Assembly (NCBI GenBank): GCA_022821545.1
Contig: JAJEDJ010000030.1
Span: 1 to 64,000, forward strand
DNA length: 64,000 nucleotides
Direction: 5' to 3'
DNA from: Caldilineaceae bacterium
Lineage (GTDB): Bacteria > Chloroflexota > Anaerolineae > Caldilineales > Caldilineaceae
Shown here: one piece after another, positions 1-8,789 of the stretch
Numbering within the stretch: the stretch's first letter is position 1
How the letters are laid out: the number at the start of each line of letters is the position of its first letter
Program-made: the position numbers and the translations under genes
The notes under the pieces: generated by a model
Database searches by the model: none
What the model was told of the DNA's origin: nothing
Seen by the model: the letters and a program-made list of their open reading frames with translations, nothing else

Positions 1-2
1 TC

Positions 3-611
3 CTCGAAGAGGCCGACCGCATCTATGCCCAGCTCGAGCGCCGCCGCGCCGAGGCCCTCGTCGAACAGGGCTATGCCCGCTTCACCGAACCGGCCGGCCC
101 CGGCCAGCCCCCCCAGGTGCTCCTCAACAAAAAAGGACAGACCCGCTTCGGCCACCTTTACTTCGAAAGCAGGCAGAAGATGTTGGAAGGAATAGAGGAC
201 ACTCTGGTTCAATTCCAGATCGATGGGCCTGACGTTCCCGAGATTCCCGATCTTCCCGTGTTCACCAACATGTTGAATGATCTGCAACTGGATATCGAAG
301 ACACGCAGTCCCAGATGGCGCAGCAGAGCGCCGAGGCCCCGTTCGACCCCCTGTCCGGTCGGGCATTCACCAAACTCCCGGCCTGCGTGATGGTCAGCCC
401 CACGCGCGACAACTACCACTACTGCCTCAACGACCCGCACGAAGCGCTGGCGGAGCAGCTCGAATATATCAAAGAGGTGCATCACAGGATTGAAGAGACC
501 TCTGAGATGGAAGAGTACAAACGCAGGAAGGCAGCGCAGGAAAAGGAGGCGAGAGACCGGGCATACTTTGAAGCCCGTCTCAAGGCCGCAGGGCAAGCTG
601 ACAAATCTTAG
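3..611 (+). CDS. C-terminal part of an unrecognised protein (5' end outside window)
   Basis: The frame is open from the left edge, so this is the last ~202 residues of a longer protein. An internal GTG at 117 would give 164 residues, but the preceding codons read as ordinary protein, including a charged helix rich in Glu, Arg and Ala. The visible part is acidic, has no membrane segment, and ends in a Lys/Glu/Arg-rich helix (about the last 40 residues) that could form a coiled coil. I do not recognise a family and see no catalytic motif. It is followed by 600 bases without a gene, so no operon partner is visible downstream. Confidence 0.6.
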   Translation, partial: LEEADRIYAQLERRRAEALVEQGYARFTEPAGPGQPPQVLLNKKGQTRFGHLYFESRQKMLEGIEDTLVQFQIDGPDVPEIPDLPVFTNMLNDLQLDIEDTQSQMAQQSAEAPFDPLSGRAFTKLPACVMVSPTRDNYHYCLNDPHEALAEQLEYIKEVHHRIEETSEMEEYKRRKAAQEKEARDRAYFEARLKAAGQADKS

Positions 612-1239
612 CTGTCAGTCCTTAGCTGCCAGCCCTGTCCCCTGCCGCCGCAGCATCCGCCGCAATAGTGGGCACAGACAGGGCACAAACAAATAATATA
701 TAAACACAACCTGCGCCCACCGGCCAGCCGCTGTATACCCCTACCCGCCGCCCGCCCCCAAAACCGCAAATCCACCCCAATCTCCCCCAAAACCGCCCCA
801 AAACCCCCCTCGCGCCCCCAATCCCCCGCCCAAAACCCCCCGTCATCCCCGCCCCACCCCCCCAAACGCCGCCAACCAGCCCTCCCCTCGCCCTCCCCCC
901 CTCAACGCCCCCCAATCTCTCGTAATCTCTCGTACAGCGCCCCCAAGAAACCCATCCAACCCCTGCCCCCTAAGTCGCCGCCGCACTAAAAACTGAAAAC
1001 CAAAAACCAAAAACTGCCCTTCCGCCCCCTGAACCGCCGCCGTACTAAAAACCAAAAACAAAAAACGGCGTTGTAAGAAACGCAGCTTTATGCCATGATA
1101 ATAAATGGCCTTTACGGCCGTAACGTTCGTCGGTTACTTTGCCATTTCCCGCAACCCCTTGACTACGGGCTCGGCCTCGTAACCAATGCGATCGAAGTCA
1201 TCCTGATCGTGCTCCTATTCCTGCCATCGAGGTAACGTC
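612..1239. other. Gene-free C-rich, low-complexity stretch
   Basis: No gene is supported here. From about 715 to 1000 the + strand is made mostly of runs of 3-7 C separated by short A or AT runs, so the - strand has many closely spaced G-runs. From about 970 to 1070 an imperfect duplication occurs: a segment with CCGCCGCACTAAAAA followed by AAAACC-type A/C repeats recurs as CCGCCGTACTAAAAACC. The last ~160 bases have ordinary composition and lead into the next gene. Confidence 0.6.
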
Positions 1240-2286
1240 ATGCATATCGAGGAACTGGATACACCCATAGGGGTCGTCGACCTGGACCGCCTCGCCGCCA
1301 ACATCGAGCGCCTTCAGAGCTATCTCGCCAGCCACGACATAGACAACCGTCCCCATATCAAGACCCACCGCATCCCCGCAATCGCCCACATGCAGATGGA
1401 GGCCGGCGCGGTCGGCATCACTTGCCAAACCCTCAGCGAGGCGGAGGTTATGTGCAGTTCGGGGATCAGAGATATCTTTCTCCCCTACAATCTGCTCAGC
1501 AAGACGAAACTCAGACGTCTCATGCTCCTGTCGCGGCGCGCGCAGATGAGCGTGACGGCGGACTCCGCCCGCACTGTAGCCGGATACGCGGAAGTCGCTG
1601 CCCAAGAAGGCACGGTCCTCCCCGTCCTCATTGAAATGGATGGCGGCTACGAACGCTGCGGTGTGACGACGCCGGAAGGCGTCCGTGAACTGGCCCGGGA
1701 GATCGACGGCGCGTCGCATCTACACTTCGGCGGGCTGATGGTCTACCCCTCAAACCCCGAATCGAACGCCTTCATGGGAGAGGCGAAGATGCTGCTTGCC
1801 CAGGACGGTCTGTCCGCCGAGCGGGTCAGCGGCGGCAGTTCGTTCGTCATGTGGCAGGCACACGAGTTCACCGAAATGACCGAACACCGGGCCGGCATGT
1901 ACGTCTACGGCGACCGCAACCTGGTCGATGCGGGCGCCATGACGATCGAAGACTGCTCCTACACGGTCTTGGCCACCGTCGTCAGCCGCCCGACCGGCGA
2001 CAGGGTCGTCCTTGATTCAGGCAGCAAATCGCTCGCCGCAGACGGCGCCCGCAAGTCTTCCGGGCACGGCCTGATACTGGAGTACCCACATGCGGAGGTA
2101 TTCAAACTTTCAGAGGAACACGGCCACGTGGATGTGTCGCGCTGTGACCGCAAGCCGGAGATAGGGGAACGGGTCAGCGTCCTCGTCAACCACTGTTGCG
2201 TCTCCAACAATCTCTTCCCCCGCATTGTCGGACACAGAAAGGGCGAAGTTGAGCTGGAGTGGCCGGTGCTGGCTAAGGGATGGTGA
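1240..2286 (+). CDS. D-threonine aldolase/DSD1-like PLP enzyme (alanine racemase N-domain fold)
   Basis: Member of the D-threonine aldolase / D-serine dehydratase-like family: PLP-dependent, metal-assisted enzymes that cleave or dehydrate D-3-hydroxy amino acids in the cytoplasm. The N-terminal alanine-racemase-type barrel carries the PLP lysine in RPHIKTHR (Lys41). The C-terminal beta domain holds the metal-site signature H-x-C in VNHCCVSNN (His318, Cys320). At 348 residues it is near the usual family length. The ATG at 1240 follows GAGG at good spacing. It stands alone and converges on the next gene, with only about 18 bases between the stop codons. Whether the substrate is D-threonine, D-serine or another hydroxy amino acid cannot be told from sequence. 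Confidence 0.8.
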   Translation: MHIEELDTPIGVVDLDRLAANIERLQSYLASHDIDNRPHIKTHRIPAIAHMQMEAGAVGITCQTLSEAEVMCSSGIRDIFLPYNLLSKTKLRRLMLLSRRAQMSVTADSARTVAGYAEVAAQEGTVLPVLIEMDGGYERCGVTTPEGVRELAREIDGASHLHFGGLMVYPSNPESNAFMGEAKMLLAQDGLSAERVSGGSSFVMWQAHEFTEMTEHRAGMYVYGDRNLVDAGAMTIEDCSYTVLATVVSRPTGDRVVLDSGSKSLAADGARKSSGHGLILEYPHAEVFKLSEEHGHVDVSRCDRKPEIGERVSVLVNHCCVSNNLFPRIVGHRKGEVELEWPVLAKGW

Positions 2287-2304
2287 ACAGGCCGCCGGGA
2301 CCGG

Positions 2305-4194
2305 TCAGAAGCTGATGCCAAGCAGACTGGGCGCGACCACGATGCCGAGGTAGCCAAGCAACAGGATGACAAGCGCCAGTCGGATTTTCCCCCAACCGCT
2401 CAGATTGCTGAACCAGCCTCCGCCGTCCGGATAAGGTCGACCGGCAGGGGGTGGAAAGTCACCGGCCGGGTTCGGCTCAGGTCGTCCCGGCGCAAAATCT
2501 TGCGGCGCTTCCATCGAAGGTTCGATGCCTGGCCGGGGCGGCGGCTCCGCATAGACCTCCTCACGCCCGGCAGGCTGGCTCAGTATGCGATGCAGGTCGG
2601 TGGCAACCGAGGGCAATCGCGATTTGAGAAACGCCAGCCCGGGGTATTCAACGTAGAGCAGGTCTGCGTCGGTCTCGGCGAAGGCGCTCTGGCCGTATGG
2701 CTCGTCCGACAATATGGCCTTTTCCCCAAAGACCTCTCCCTCACCGCGGGTCCAGCTGCCGGCGCCGTTCAACAGCTGAAGTCGGACTACCCCCCGCTCA
2801 ATGAAGTAGAGCGCATCGCTGGGCGCCCCGGCCCGGAATACCTGCTCACCCGGCCTCAAATGGGCCTGTTTCAAGTGGCGCGCCACTTCCCTTAGCTCAT
2901 TGATGTCGAGGTTGGCCAGCAGGGGGAAGCGCCGCAGCCTCTCCGCAGTCACGCCCCCATTGGCTGTTTCAGGCCGCGAGTCAGAACGCGCCCCGGCGGC
3001 CTGGTCGAGCGCCTCTCCGATGTCAGGAAGCCGCCCCACCAGCTCTTCAAGATCCGATCGGTAAAGGACCCAGAGATTCGTGTTGCGAATGGCGGTGGCA
3101 TTTTCCGTTCGGTCCTCGCCCGTCAGCAGGCCCATGGCGCCAAAATAGCTGCCTACGTCAACGCGGGCCAGCTCCTGTAGTACGCCGCTCTCATTTTCTG
3201 CAGTCAGTTCCACCTCGCCGTCATCGACCAGAAACAGGGCGTCACTGCTTTCTCCGAGCCGGTAGATCGACTCGCCTGACGGGACATGCTGGAGTACAAG
3301 CCTCTGGGCAACGGCGTGCAAATTGGAGGGTTCCAGCTTGCCAAAAAGCGGCGTCTGAGCCAGCCGGACGACCGCCTGGGTCTGGTCGATCAGGCTGAGG
3401 CGGCTGCGGCTGTGTCGGCCCAGCGCCCGGCGCAGGTGCGGATACTGGCTGCTCAAGCTGTGAAAGGTAGCCGCGGGCAATGACCAGATCAGGCAATCGT
3501 CTACCGAAAACGCGCTAGCGTCATACGCCTTATTCGTCAACAGCGGCAGAACGCCGAACAGATTTCCCGGTTCAATCATACTTGCCGTCGGGCTTGGCTC
3601 CTCCGGCGTAGGCGAAGGCTGCAACTCCAGCGCGCCTCTCTCCAACAGGTAGAGCGCCTCTGCCTGCTGTCCGGTCTGATAGAGGAAACTGCCTCTCTGC
3701 AGCTGGCGGGGCTGCATACTTCGCGCCATGGGCCCGATCACCCGGTGAGGAAGTCCACCCAGCGCCCGCGTTCTGACGAGCTGTTCTACCAGGTAGTCTT
3801 CCAACTGCGAAATCTGCTCGCCGAAATTCTGGCTGAGCTTGATTCCAATGCTGTTCTGCCTCTGCAGGAGTTGTCGCAGTTCTGCGTCCGGCAAGGCCCA
3901 CAAATGAACATCCGAGGCCGCCACCGCGCTCGTGTTGTGGGCCAGACCTCGCAAAAACTCGGCTTCGCCCAGCAAACTGCCCGGGCCGAGCGTCGCCAGA
4001 ACTGAGCCGTATGAATCAAACAGCCGGACAAAACCGCTCCGAATCAGGTAAAGGTCACTGCAGTTCTCGTCACTGCGAAAGATGGTAGCCCCGCCCGGCT
4101 GACTCTCTTCGCGCAGTATCGACACGATCTCTTCCAGCTCTGTTTCTGACAAATCGTGAAAAAGAGGCGTTGCGCGCAAGAATTCGACAGACAT
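2305..4194 (-). CDS. Membrane-anchored protein with four cyclic-nucleotide-binding-type (CRP-like) domains
   Basis: About 629 residues from the ATG at 4194, preferred over the in-frame start at 4233 because AAGGAG lies just upstream of 4194. Four successive cNMP-binding-fold units are visible (roughly residues 3-115, 150-275, 280-400 and 415-530), each with a glycine-rich beta-roll, for example FVRLFDSYGSVLATLGPGS. A Pro-rich linker and one C-terminal hydrophobic helix (ALVILLLGYLGIVVAPSLL) follow, so the domains probably sit on the cytoplasmic face of the membrane. There is no HTH, so it is not a CRP-type transcription factor. The phosphate-binding arginine of the canonical FGE-x(8)-R-T/S-A cassette is missing in all four units (HNTSA, AYDASA, TENATA, YGQSA), so cAMP binding is doubtful. 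Function unknown. Confidence 0.75.
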   Translation of the reverse strand: MSVEFLRATPLFHDLSETELEEIVSILREESQPGGATIFRSDENCSDLYLIRSGFVRLFDSYGSVLATLGPGSLLGEAEFLRGLAHNTSAVAASDVHLWALPDAELRQLLQRQNSIGIKLSQNFGEQISQLEDYLVEQLVRTRALGGLPHRVIGPMARSMQPRQLQRGSFLYQTGQQAEALYLLERGALELQPSPTPEEPSPTASMIEPGNLFGVLPLLTNKAYDASAFSVDDCLIWSLPAATFHSLSSQYPHLRRALGRHSRSRLSLIDQTQAVVRLAQTPLFGKLEPSNLHAVAQRLVLQHVPSGESIYRLGESSDALFLVDDGEVELTAENESGVLQELARVDVGSYFGAMGLLTGEDRTENATAIRNTNLWVLYRSDLEELVGRLPDIGEALDQAAGARSDSRPETANGGVTAERLRRFPLLANLDINELREVARHLKQAHLRPGEQVFRAGAPSDALYFIERGVVRLQLLNGAGSWTRGEGEVFGEKAILSDEPYGQSAFAETDADLLYVEYPGLAFLKSRLPSVATDLHRILSQPAGREEVYAEPPPRPGIEPSMEAPQDFAPGRPEPNPAGDFPPPAGRPYPDGGGWFSNLSGWGKIRLALVILLLGYLGIVVAPSLLGISF

Positions 4195-4393
4195 GCTCAC
4201 TCCTTTCAAGCACGGCGGTGCAGGCAAAGACAACCTTTATTGTGCCAGAATGACCAAACGAACTCCAATCGCCTTTCCAGTCTTCAAGACTGCTCAATGG
4301 CAATCGCAGGATGCTTTGGGCATAATGGAGAAACGGCCACGCGCCTGATATAATGAAAAGCAACAGGGATGCACTGTGGGTAGCGATGGTATG

Positions 4394-4422
4394 CAAAACG
4401 GTCTGCCTCTTGCGCAGACCGT
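4394..4422 (-). terminator. Intrinsic terminator downstream of tRNA-Leu
   Basis: A perfect 9-bp stem, ACGGTCTGC at 4398-4406 and GCAGACCGT at 4414-4422, has a 7-base loop. Read on the - strand it is followed directly by TTTT, the classical Rho-independent arrangement, about 110 bases past the 3' end of the tRNA. Confidence 0.65.
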
Positions 4423-4529
4423 CAGAGAAACCGTGTTCTCCCCACGATGGGCCCGCCTTTTTCTTGGCTTACAGGGGGATTTTCTGCCTGAATCCTGCTC
4501 TGTTCGAGCGGGGAATGCCTGCCAAAATC

Positions 4530-4614
<85 letters not shown>

Positions 4615-4623
4615 CTGGCAAAA

Positions 4624-4653
4624 TTATAGCGGTTAGGGCCGATTTCAGTCAAA
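4624..4653 (-). promoter_or_regulatory. Sigma-70-type promoter for tRNA-Leu
   Basis: On the - strand, -35 TTGACT (4648-4653) and a consensus -10 TATAAT (4624-4629) are separated by 18 bases. The -10 ends 9 bases before the mature tRNA 5' end, so the leader would be only a few nucleotides. Confidence 0.7.
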
Positions 4654-4720
4654 TAGCCGGCAAATGCGCTTGCTTTCCTCCCTGGAAATCTGTTCGCATC
4701 TGCCTCTACGCAAACTGTTC

Positions 4721-5311
4721 ATGGACCAGGACAATCTGATAGAACGCTCACTGCAGGGAGAGTTGGAAGCGTTCAACCAGCTGGTTATCGAATACCAGGG
4801 TCTTGCCTACGGTGTCGCCTATCGCCTGCTTGACGACCCCGATTCAGCCGCAGACGCCTTGCAGGACAGCTTCATAAAGGCCTTTCGGGCGCTTGAAAAC
4901 TATCGCGGCGGCAGCTTCAAGAGCTGGCTGATGCGTATCGTCGTCAATACCTGCTACGATCATCTGCGCAGCCGGCAGCGAAAGCGCACCGAGAGCCTCG
5001 ATGACATGCCCGTGGAAGAAGAGTATGTCACTGTCCTGACCGACCGCAGCGAATCTCCCCAGGAGTACGCCGAACGGCGGGAGCTTCAGGCGCTTATCGG
5101 CTCGGCTATCACCTCACTGCCGGAGGTCCTGCGCACGGCCATCGTACTGCGTGATGTGGAAGGCTACGCATATGAGGAGATCGCGGAGATCACCAGCGCT
5201 GCCGTGGGTACGGTCAAATCCAGAATAAATCGTGCGCGCGGCAGGGTGCGCGACTATTTGAGCAAGAACGCGGAACTTTTGCCTTCGGTCTATCGTCATT
5301 CATTGGAGTAG
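4721..5311 (+). CDS. ECF-family RNA polymerase sigma factor
   Basis: A group 4 (ECF) sigma factor that directs RNA polymerase to a stress or envelope regulon. Sigma region 2 covers residues ~25-85 (core-binding and -10 recognition; DSAADALQDSFIKAFRAL and the W-L-M-R-I-V-N-x-C-Y-D motif). Region 4 covers ~130-180, with the HTH in YEEIAEITSAAVGTVKSRI. The start at MDQDNLIERSL gives 196 residues, typical for the class; an upstream ATG at 4664 would add 19 residues without sigma homology. The next gene encodes a membrane protein of anti-sigma type, so the pair probably forms a sigma/anti-sigma module. Confidence 0.9.
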   Translation: MDQDNLIERSLQGELEAFNQLVIEYQGLAYGVAYRLLDDPDSAADALQDSFIKAFRALENYRGGSFKSWLMRIVVNTCYDHLRSRQRKRTESLDDMPVEEEYVTVLTDRSESPQEYAERRELQALIGSAITSLPEVLRTAIVLRDVEGYAYEEIAEITSAAVGTVKSRINRARGRVRDYLSKNAELLPSVYRHSLE

Positions 5312-5336
5312 GGGGTGAACTCTACCCTCTGCCGAT

Positions 5337-5388
5337 TGCAATCTGTAGTTGCACACTGTAGTTGCAATCTGTAGCTGCAAACCGTAAT
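5337..5388 (+). repeat. Four tandem 13-bp repeats between sigma and anti-sigma genes
   Basis: Four consecutive units with consensus TGCAATCTGTAGT: TGCAATCTGTAGT, TGCACACTGTAGT, TGCAATCTGTAGC and TGCAAACCGTAAT. The array lies in the 173-base gap before the start at 5485. It has no obvious hairpin. It may be a simple slippage repeat or a multi-copy protein-binding site. Confidence 0.8.
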
Positions 5389-5484
5389 TGTGAAAGCGCA
5401 GATTCCTTCAGGAAATGGCGGTTAACCGGTGACAGACAAACAGGTCATTATGGCCGGGACGTCGGCAAAAAGAGCAAACGAACT

Positions 5485-6348
5485 ATGGATCCTCAAAACC
5501 TGAATTCGGTCGATGAAGATCTGGTTGCGGCTTACGTAGACGGTGATGTTTCAACCGAAGAACGTCAGCGCGTCGAAGCTGCCATGGCGGCCAGCGAGCA
5601 GGTCGCCTGGGAAGTGAATACGCTGCGCCAGACCGTCCAGCTGTTGCAGGATATGCCACCTGTGCCCCTCCCCCGTTCGTTTACTCTGACCGAAGATCAG
5701 GTCGCGGACGTGCTGCAAGAGCGCCGCAGCCTGGCCAAAGTTGAGGCGCCGCCTCCCCGTCAGGTCGAAGATCCTGAAGACACGGCCTGGCAGCGGTTTC
5801 TGAGATTCCTGAATGGCGGCGATCTGGCGCTGCGCAACGCAGCCGCGCTGGCCGCAGTCCTTCTGCTGGTGGTCTTTGTCGCAGAATTTCAGTTGCAACG
5901 GAACCCGTTTGGGCCGCCCACCGGCGAAAGCGCGCAGATCTCCAGCGCCCCCTCGGCGCCGCAGGCTCAGGTGACTGCGGTTGGCGGCGCCCTGTCAGGG
6001 CAGGTGTCAGGACAACCTGGTTCCGGCGCCGGAAGTTCGCAAGAGACCGCAGATGAAGGGGCCGGGCAGGAGGACGACGAACCCGTCTTCGGCGTGATGG
6101 CTGCCGGAGAAGAAGAGCAGAGCGCCGCCGGCTCGGAGCAGGAGCCGGTCGCCGCCGCGCCCGTGCAGCCGGAGACGAGTTCCCCGGCTGTCGAATCGAG
6201 CCAGCGGCAACTTACCGCAAGCGAGAGCGCGGCTCCGTCCGGGCAACCTTGGGTTACTGTCTTCAGGTATGCCCGAATCCTTCTTGTCCTCGCCGTGATC
6301 GTGCTCTGGCTGCTTAGCCGGGCCAGGACCGGACGGGGCCGTGCCTGA
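5485..6348 (+). CDS. Membrane protein, probable anti-sigma factor
   Basis: About 287 residues from ATG 5485. The upstream in-frame start at 5362 lies inside the 13-bp repeat array and is unlikely. The N-terminal ~60 residues (DEDLVAAYVDGDVSTEERQR, then a helical EVNTLRQT segment) resemble the cytoplasmic helical region of anti-sigma factors, but no HxxxCxxC zinc motif is present. One hydrophobic helix lies at ~118-135 (AALAAVLLLVVFVAEF). A long Ser/Gly/Ala/Gln/Glu-rich region of low complexity follows, then a second hydrophobic helix at the extreme C-terminus. Position directly behind an ECF sigma gene is the main functional argument. The 3' end overlaps mutM by 8 bases. Confidence 0.65.
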   Translation: MDPQNLNSVDEDLVAAYVDGDVSTEERQRVEAAMAASEQVAWEVNTLRQTVQLLQDMPPVPLPRSFTLTEDQVADVLQERRSLAKVEAPPPRQVEDPEDTAWQRFLRFLNGGDLALRNAAALAAVLLLVVFVAEFQLQRNPFGPPTGESAQISSAPSAPQAQVTAVGGALSGQVSGQPGSGAGSSQETADEGAGQEDDEPVFGVMAAGEEEQSAAGSEQEPVAAAPVQPETSSPAVESSQRQLTASESAAPSGQPWVTVFRYARILLVLAVIVLWLLSRARTGRGRA

Positions 6349-7177
6349 ACTCCCCGAAGTTGAGACCTATGTACGGACGCTCGAACCTCTGCTGAAGGGA
6401 AAGACTGTCCTCAAGGCAGAGGTGCGCTGGCCCCGCACAATCGCGGTCCCCGATGCCGCCCGTTTTACGGACCTGGTCCGCGGGCGGCGTTTTGCTTCCT
6501 TTGGACGGCGCGGCAAGTACATTCTGCTCGGTCTGGACAGCGGAGAAACGCTTATCGTCCACCTGCGCATGACCGGTGAACTGCGTCTTCACCCGCCCCC
6601 GCCGTCGGACCCAGGGGCGGCGGCGAACCCCGCAGACAAGCACACCCACGTTCTGCTCGCGCTGGATACGGGAGAAGAACTGAGGTACCGCGACATGCGC
6701 AAGTTCGGGCGAATCTGGTTAGTCGAGGATGAGGCGAGCGTTGTCGGAAAGCTGGGTCCCGAACCGCTGGAGGAAGCCTTTCTCCCCCGGGTTCTGGCCG
6801 ACAACCTGGCGGGACGCAAAGCGAATGTCAAAGCGCTCCTGCTCAATCAGACCGTGCTTGCCGGGGTGGGCAACATCTACGCCGATGAATCGCTCTTCCA
6901 CGCCGGGATCGACCCGCGCCGCGCCGGAGGCTCTCTGGACTTCGAGGAGATAGAGCGTCTTCACCTGGCTCTGCGAAAAGTGCTTCTCGCGGGGATCGAG
7001 GCCCAGGGTAGTTCGCTGCAAAACTATGCTCCGCCTACGGGAGCAAAGGGCGGATTTCAGGAACAGTTCCAGGTCTTCCGCCGCGGCGGCGAGCCCTGCT
7101 TCCATTGCGGGGCGCCCGTCACCCGCACCGTCCTGGCCCAGCGCAGCACCCACTTCTGCCCATCCTGCCAAAGCTAG
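6341..7177 (+). CDS. mutM: Formamidopyrimidine-DNA glycosylase (Fpg/MutM)
   Basis: Base-excision repair glycosylase/AP lyase that removes 8-oxoguanine and formamidopyrimidines. After Met removal the catalytic N-terminal proline is exposed (M-PELPEVETYVRTLEP), followed by the conserved Glu. The conserved lysine occurs in GRRGKYIL. The helix-two-turn-helix region includes NQTVLAGVGNIYADESLF. The C-terminal zinc finger has two CxxC pairs (CFHC and CPSC). Length 278 is normal. The start codon is GTG at 6341, inside the end of the preceding gene, which suggests coupled translation. Confidence 0.97.
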   Translation: MPELPEVETYVRTLEPLLKGKTVLKAEVRWPRTIAVPDAARFTDLVRGRRFASFGRRGKYILLGLDSGETLIVHLRMTGELRLHPPPPSDPGAAANPADKHTHVLLALDTGEELRYRDMRKFGRIWLVEDEASVVGKLGPEPLEEAFLPRVLADNLAGRKANVKALLLNQTVLAGVGNIYADESLFHAGIDPRRAGGSLDFEEIERLHLALRKVLLAGIEAQGSSLQNYAPPTGAKGGFQEQFQVFRRGGEPCFHCGAPVTRTVLAQRSTHFCPSCQS

Positions 7178-7381
7178 GCGGCTCACCTTACACTGACATA
7201 CCTGCAAATACTCCCGTCCCGATCAATGCCGAGCAAAAGAAAACCGCCACCCTGTGGGGTGACGGCCGCTTGCCGGCGATCCAATTGGCTTGATCTACAC
7301 TAAATTGCAGGTTGCGCTGGCAGGCGCGTCAGACAATTACCGCACGCGTATTCCTGTGCCAGTTATGTTATTCGCCACTGC

Positions 7382-7612
7382 TCAACCCCTCTGTCCTGGC
7401 GTGTTCCGCCGCTTCGTCTCGGCCAGCTCCTCCTCCAACTCTGCCTTCCGCTTCAGCTCAGCCTCTTTCCCCTCGGCAAGCGCCCGGTCCCAGCGTGACT
7501 GGAACCTGGCGTCGAAGGTAGTGGCTCGCGATGGCCCGAAAATGTAGGCCACCGCGGCGCCAACTGCAGCGCCCAGAACGAAACCGATAACAAAGTTCTC
7601 AGACTTGCCCAA
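7382..7612 (-). CDS. YtxH-domain small membrane protein
   Basis: A 76-residue protein with an N-terminal glycine/alanine-rich hydrophobic helix (FVIGFVLGAAVGAAVAYIFGP) followed by a charged helix rich in Lys, Glu and Arg, the layout of YtxH (general-stress, membrane-anchored) proteins. It lies about 85 bases after the PspC-domain gene on the same strand, a combination common in envelope-stress loci. Molecular function is not established for the family. It converges on mutM, with 204 bases between the two genes that hold no clear feature. Confidence 0.75.
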   Translation of the reverse strand: MGKSENFVIGFVLGAAVGAAVAYIFGPSRATTFDARFQSRWDRALAEGKEAELKRKAELEEELAETKRRNTPGQRG

Positions 7613-7697
7613 CTTTCGCGCTCCCTGCCTGCTCTGAAGTTCTTCTTACCGCGCGTAGTCGCTGCCCCGATAAAGGCGAGCTTCTCGCGCCCCGGTC

Positions 7698-8615
7698 TCA
7701 GCCAACCGTCCCGTCTATGACCGTTACGTCCTGGGGCTCCTGTATCCGCACCGGCTTCACACTCTCTTTTGCTTCCGGCAGCAGCAGACCTGTCAGCACG
7801 TATACCAGAACGCCTGTCCCCACGCTCCCGATCGCGAAGGCAACCCAGATCAGCCGCACCAGGTTGGCGTCCAGCCCGATCGCCTTGCCGATGCCGCCGC
7901 ACACGCCGAAAAACATGCGGTCCTCCCGGCTGCGCTTCAGCGGAATGCTCGACTTGACGCGGCGCAGTCCTTCTTTGGCCGATTCGCGGTTCAAACTGGA
8001 TGCGGCCCGCGTCTTGCTCTCCCGTACCCTCGCGCGGGCATTGAAGAAACGGCCGCGCCACGTTTTCTGGTTCTTCAGCAATAGGAAACCGGCGCCGATC
8101 AGCAGCGCCGGCCAGAAGACCAGCCCCATCACGCCCCAGAAGACGTGCCACAGGGCCGGCAGAATGCCCAGGTTCGCCAGCAGCCAGACCACGCCGAACA
8201 ACACCAGCAGAAGTCCTGCCCGCCCTACGTTGCGTTCGTTCAACTCCAGCGCCGCCGGCGCATGCTGACCCGCTTTCGCAGTACCAACGGGAAGCAGGAG
8301 CCACAGCGCGGCGTAGGCCAGCAGGCCGGTGCCGGCCGTCCCCAGCGTCAAGACCACCCACATGATACGTACAAGCACCGGGTCGATCCCGAAATAGTCA
8401 CCCATGCCGCCGCAAATCCCGCCAACCCTCTTGTCTTCGGGGTGACGGAATAGAAACGTGTCCCGGTTCTCCTCCGCTCCGGAAGACTGCTCACTCTTGA
8501 TCGTCTCTACCGGCACGGCTATCTCCTCCGCCGGCTGCTCGGCCTCGGGCGCCTTAACATCCTGATCTTCCGGCCCCACTGCCTGTTCGGGCTCGCTCGG
8601 CATATTCTCATTCAT
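7698..8615 (-). CDS. Membrane protein with two PspC domains
   Basis: About 305 residues from ATG 8615, chosen because AAGGAG precedes it; a longer frame from 8678 has no such site. After an acidic ~50-residue N-terminus comes a first PspC domain (residues ~52-109; KRVGGICGGMGDYFGIDPVLVRIMWV in outline). A central pair of hydrophobic helices follows, then a basic stretch and a second PspC domain with the parallel motif GVCGGIGKAIGLDANLVRL. PspC proteins are inner-membrane phage-shock-response regulators. Duplication of the domain within one chain is seen in Gram-positive-like and Chloroflexi proteins. It probably pairs with the YtxH protein downstream. Confidence 0.85.
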   Translation of the reverse strand: MNENMPSEPEQAVGPEDQDVKAPEAEQPAEEIAVPVETIKSEQSSGAEENRDTFLFRHPEDKRVGGICGGMGDYFGIDPVLVRIMWVVLTLGTAGTGLLAYAALWLLLPVGTAKAGQHAPAALELNERNVGRAGLLLVLFGVVWLLANLGILPALWHVFWGVMGLVFWPALLIGAGFLLLKNQKTWRGRFFNARARVRESKTRAASSLNRESAKEGLRRVKSSIPLKRSREDRMFFGVCGGIGKAIGLDANLVRLIWVAFAIGSVGTGVLVYVLTGLLLPEAKESVKPVRIQEPQDVTVIDGTVG

Positions 8616-8789
8616 GGCTGACTCCTTGGGATCTTGGGCAGCGGCCGGTTCGCCGTCTCCCCTGCTCGATGCACTCACTAAACAATTCTACGCAGCCCCC
8701 GGAAGAAAGTTTCGCGTGACCCGGCAGCCATACGCACTTCGCGACAGGGATCATCCCGACCGCAAGTTCTTTTCTCCCCTCTCCCCTCA

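Noticed and set aside
4156-4353. Small genes between the four-domain cNMP protein and tRNA-Leu
   Set aside because: Short frames on both strands overlap the tRNA, its terminator or the coding start and show no protein-like pattern.
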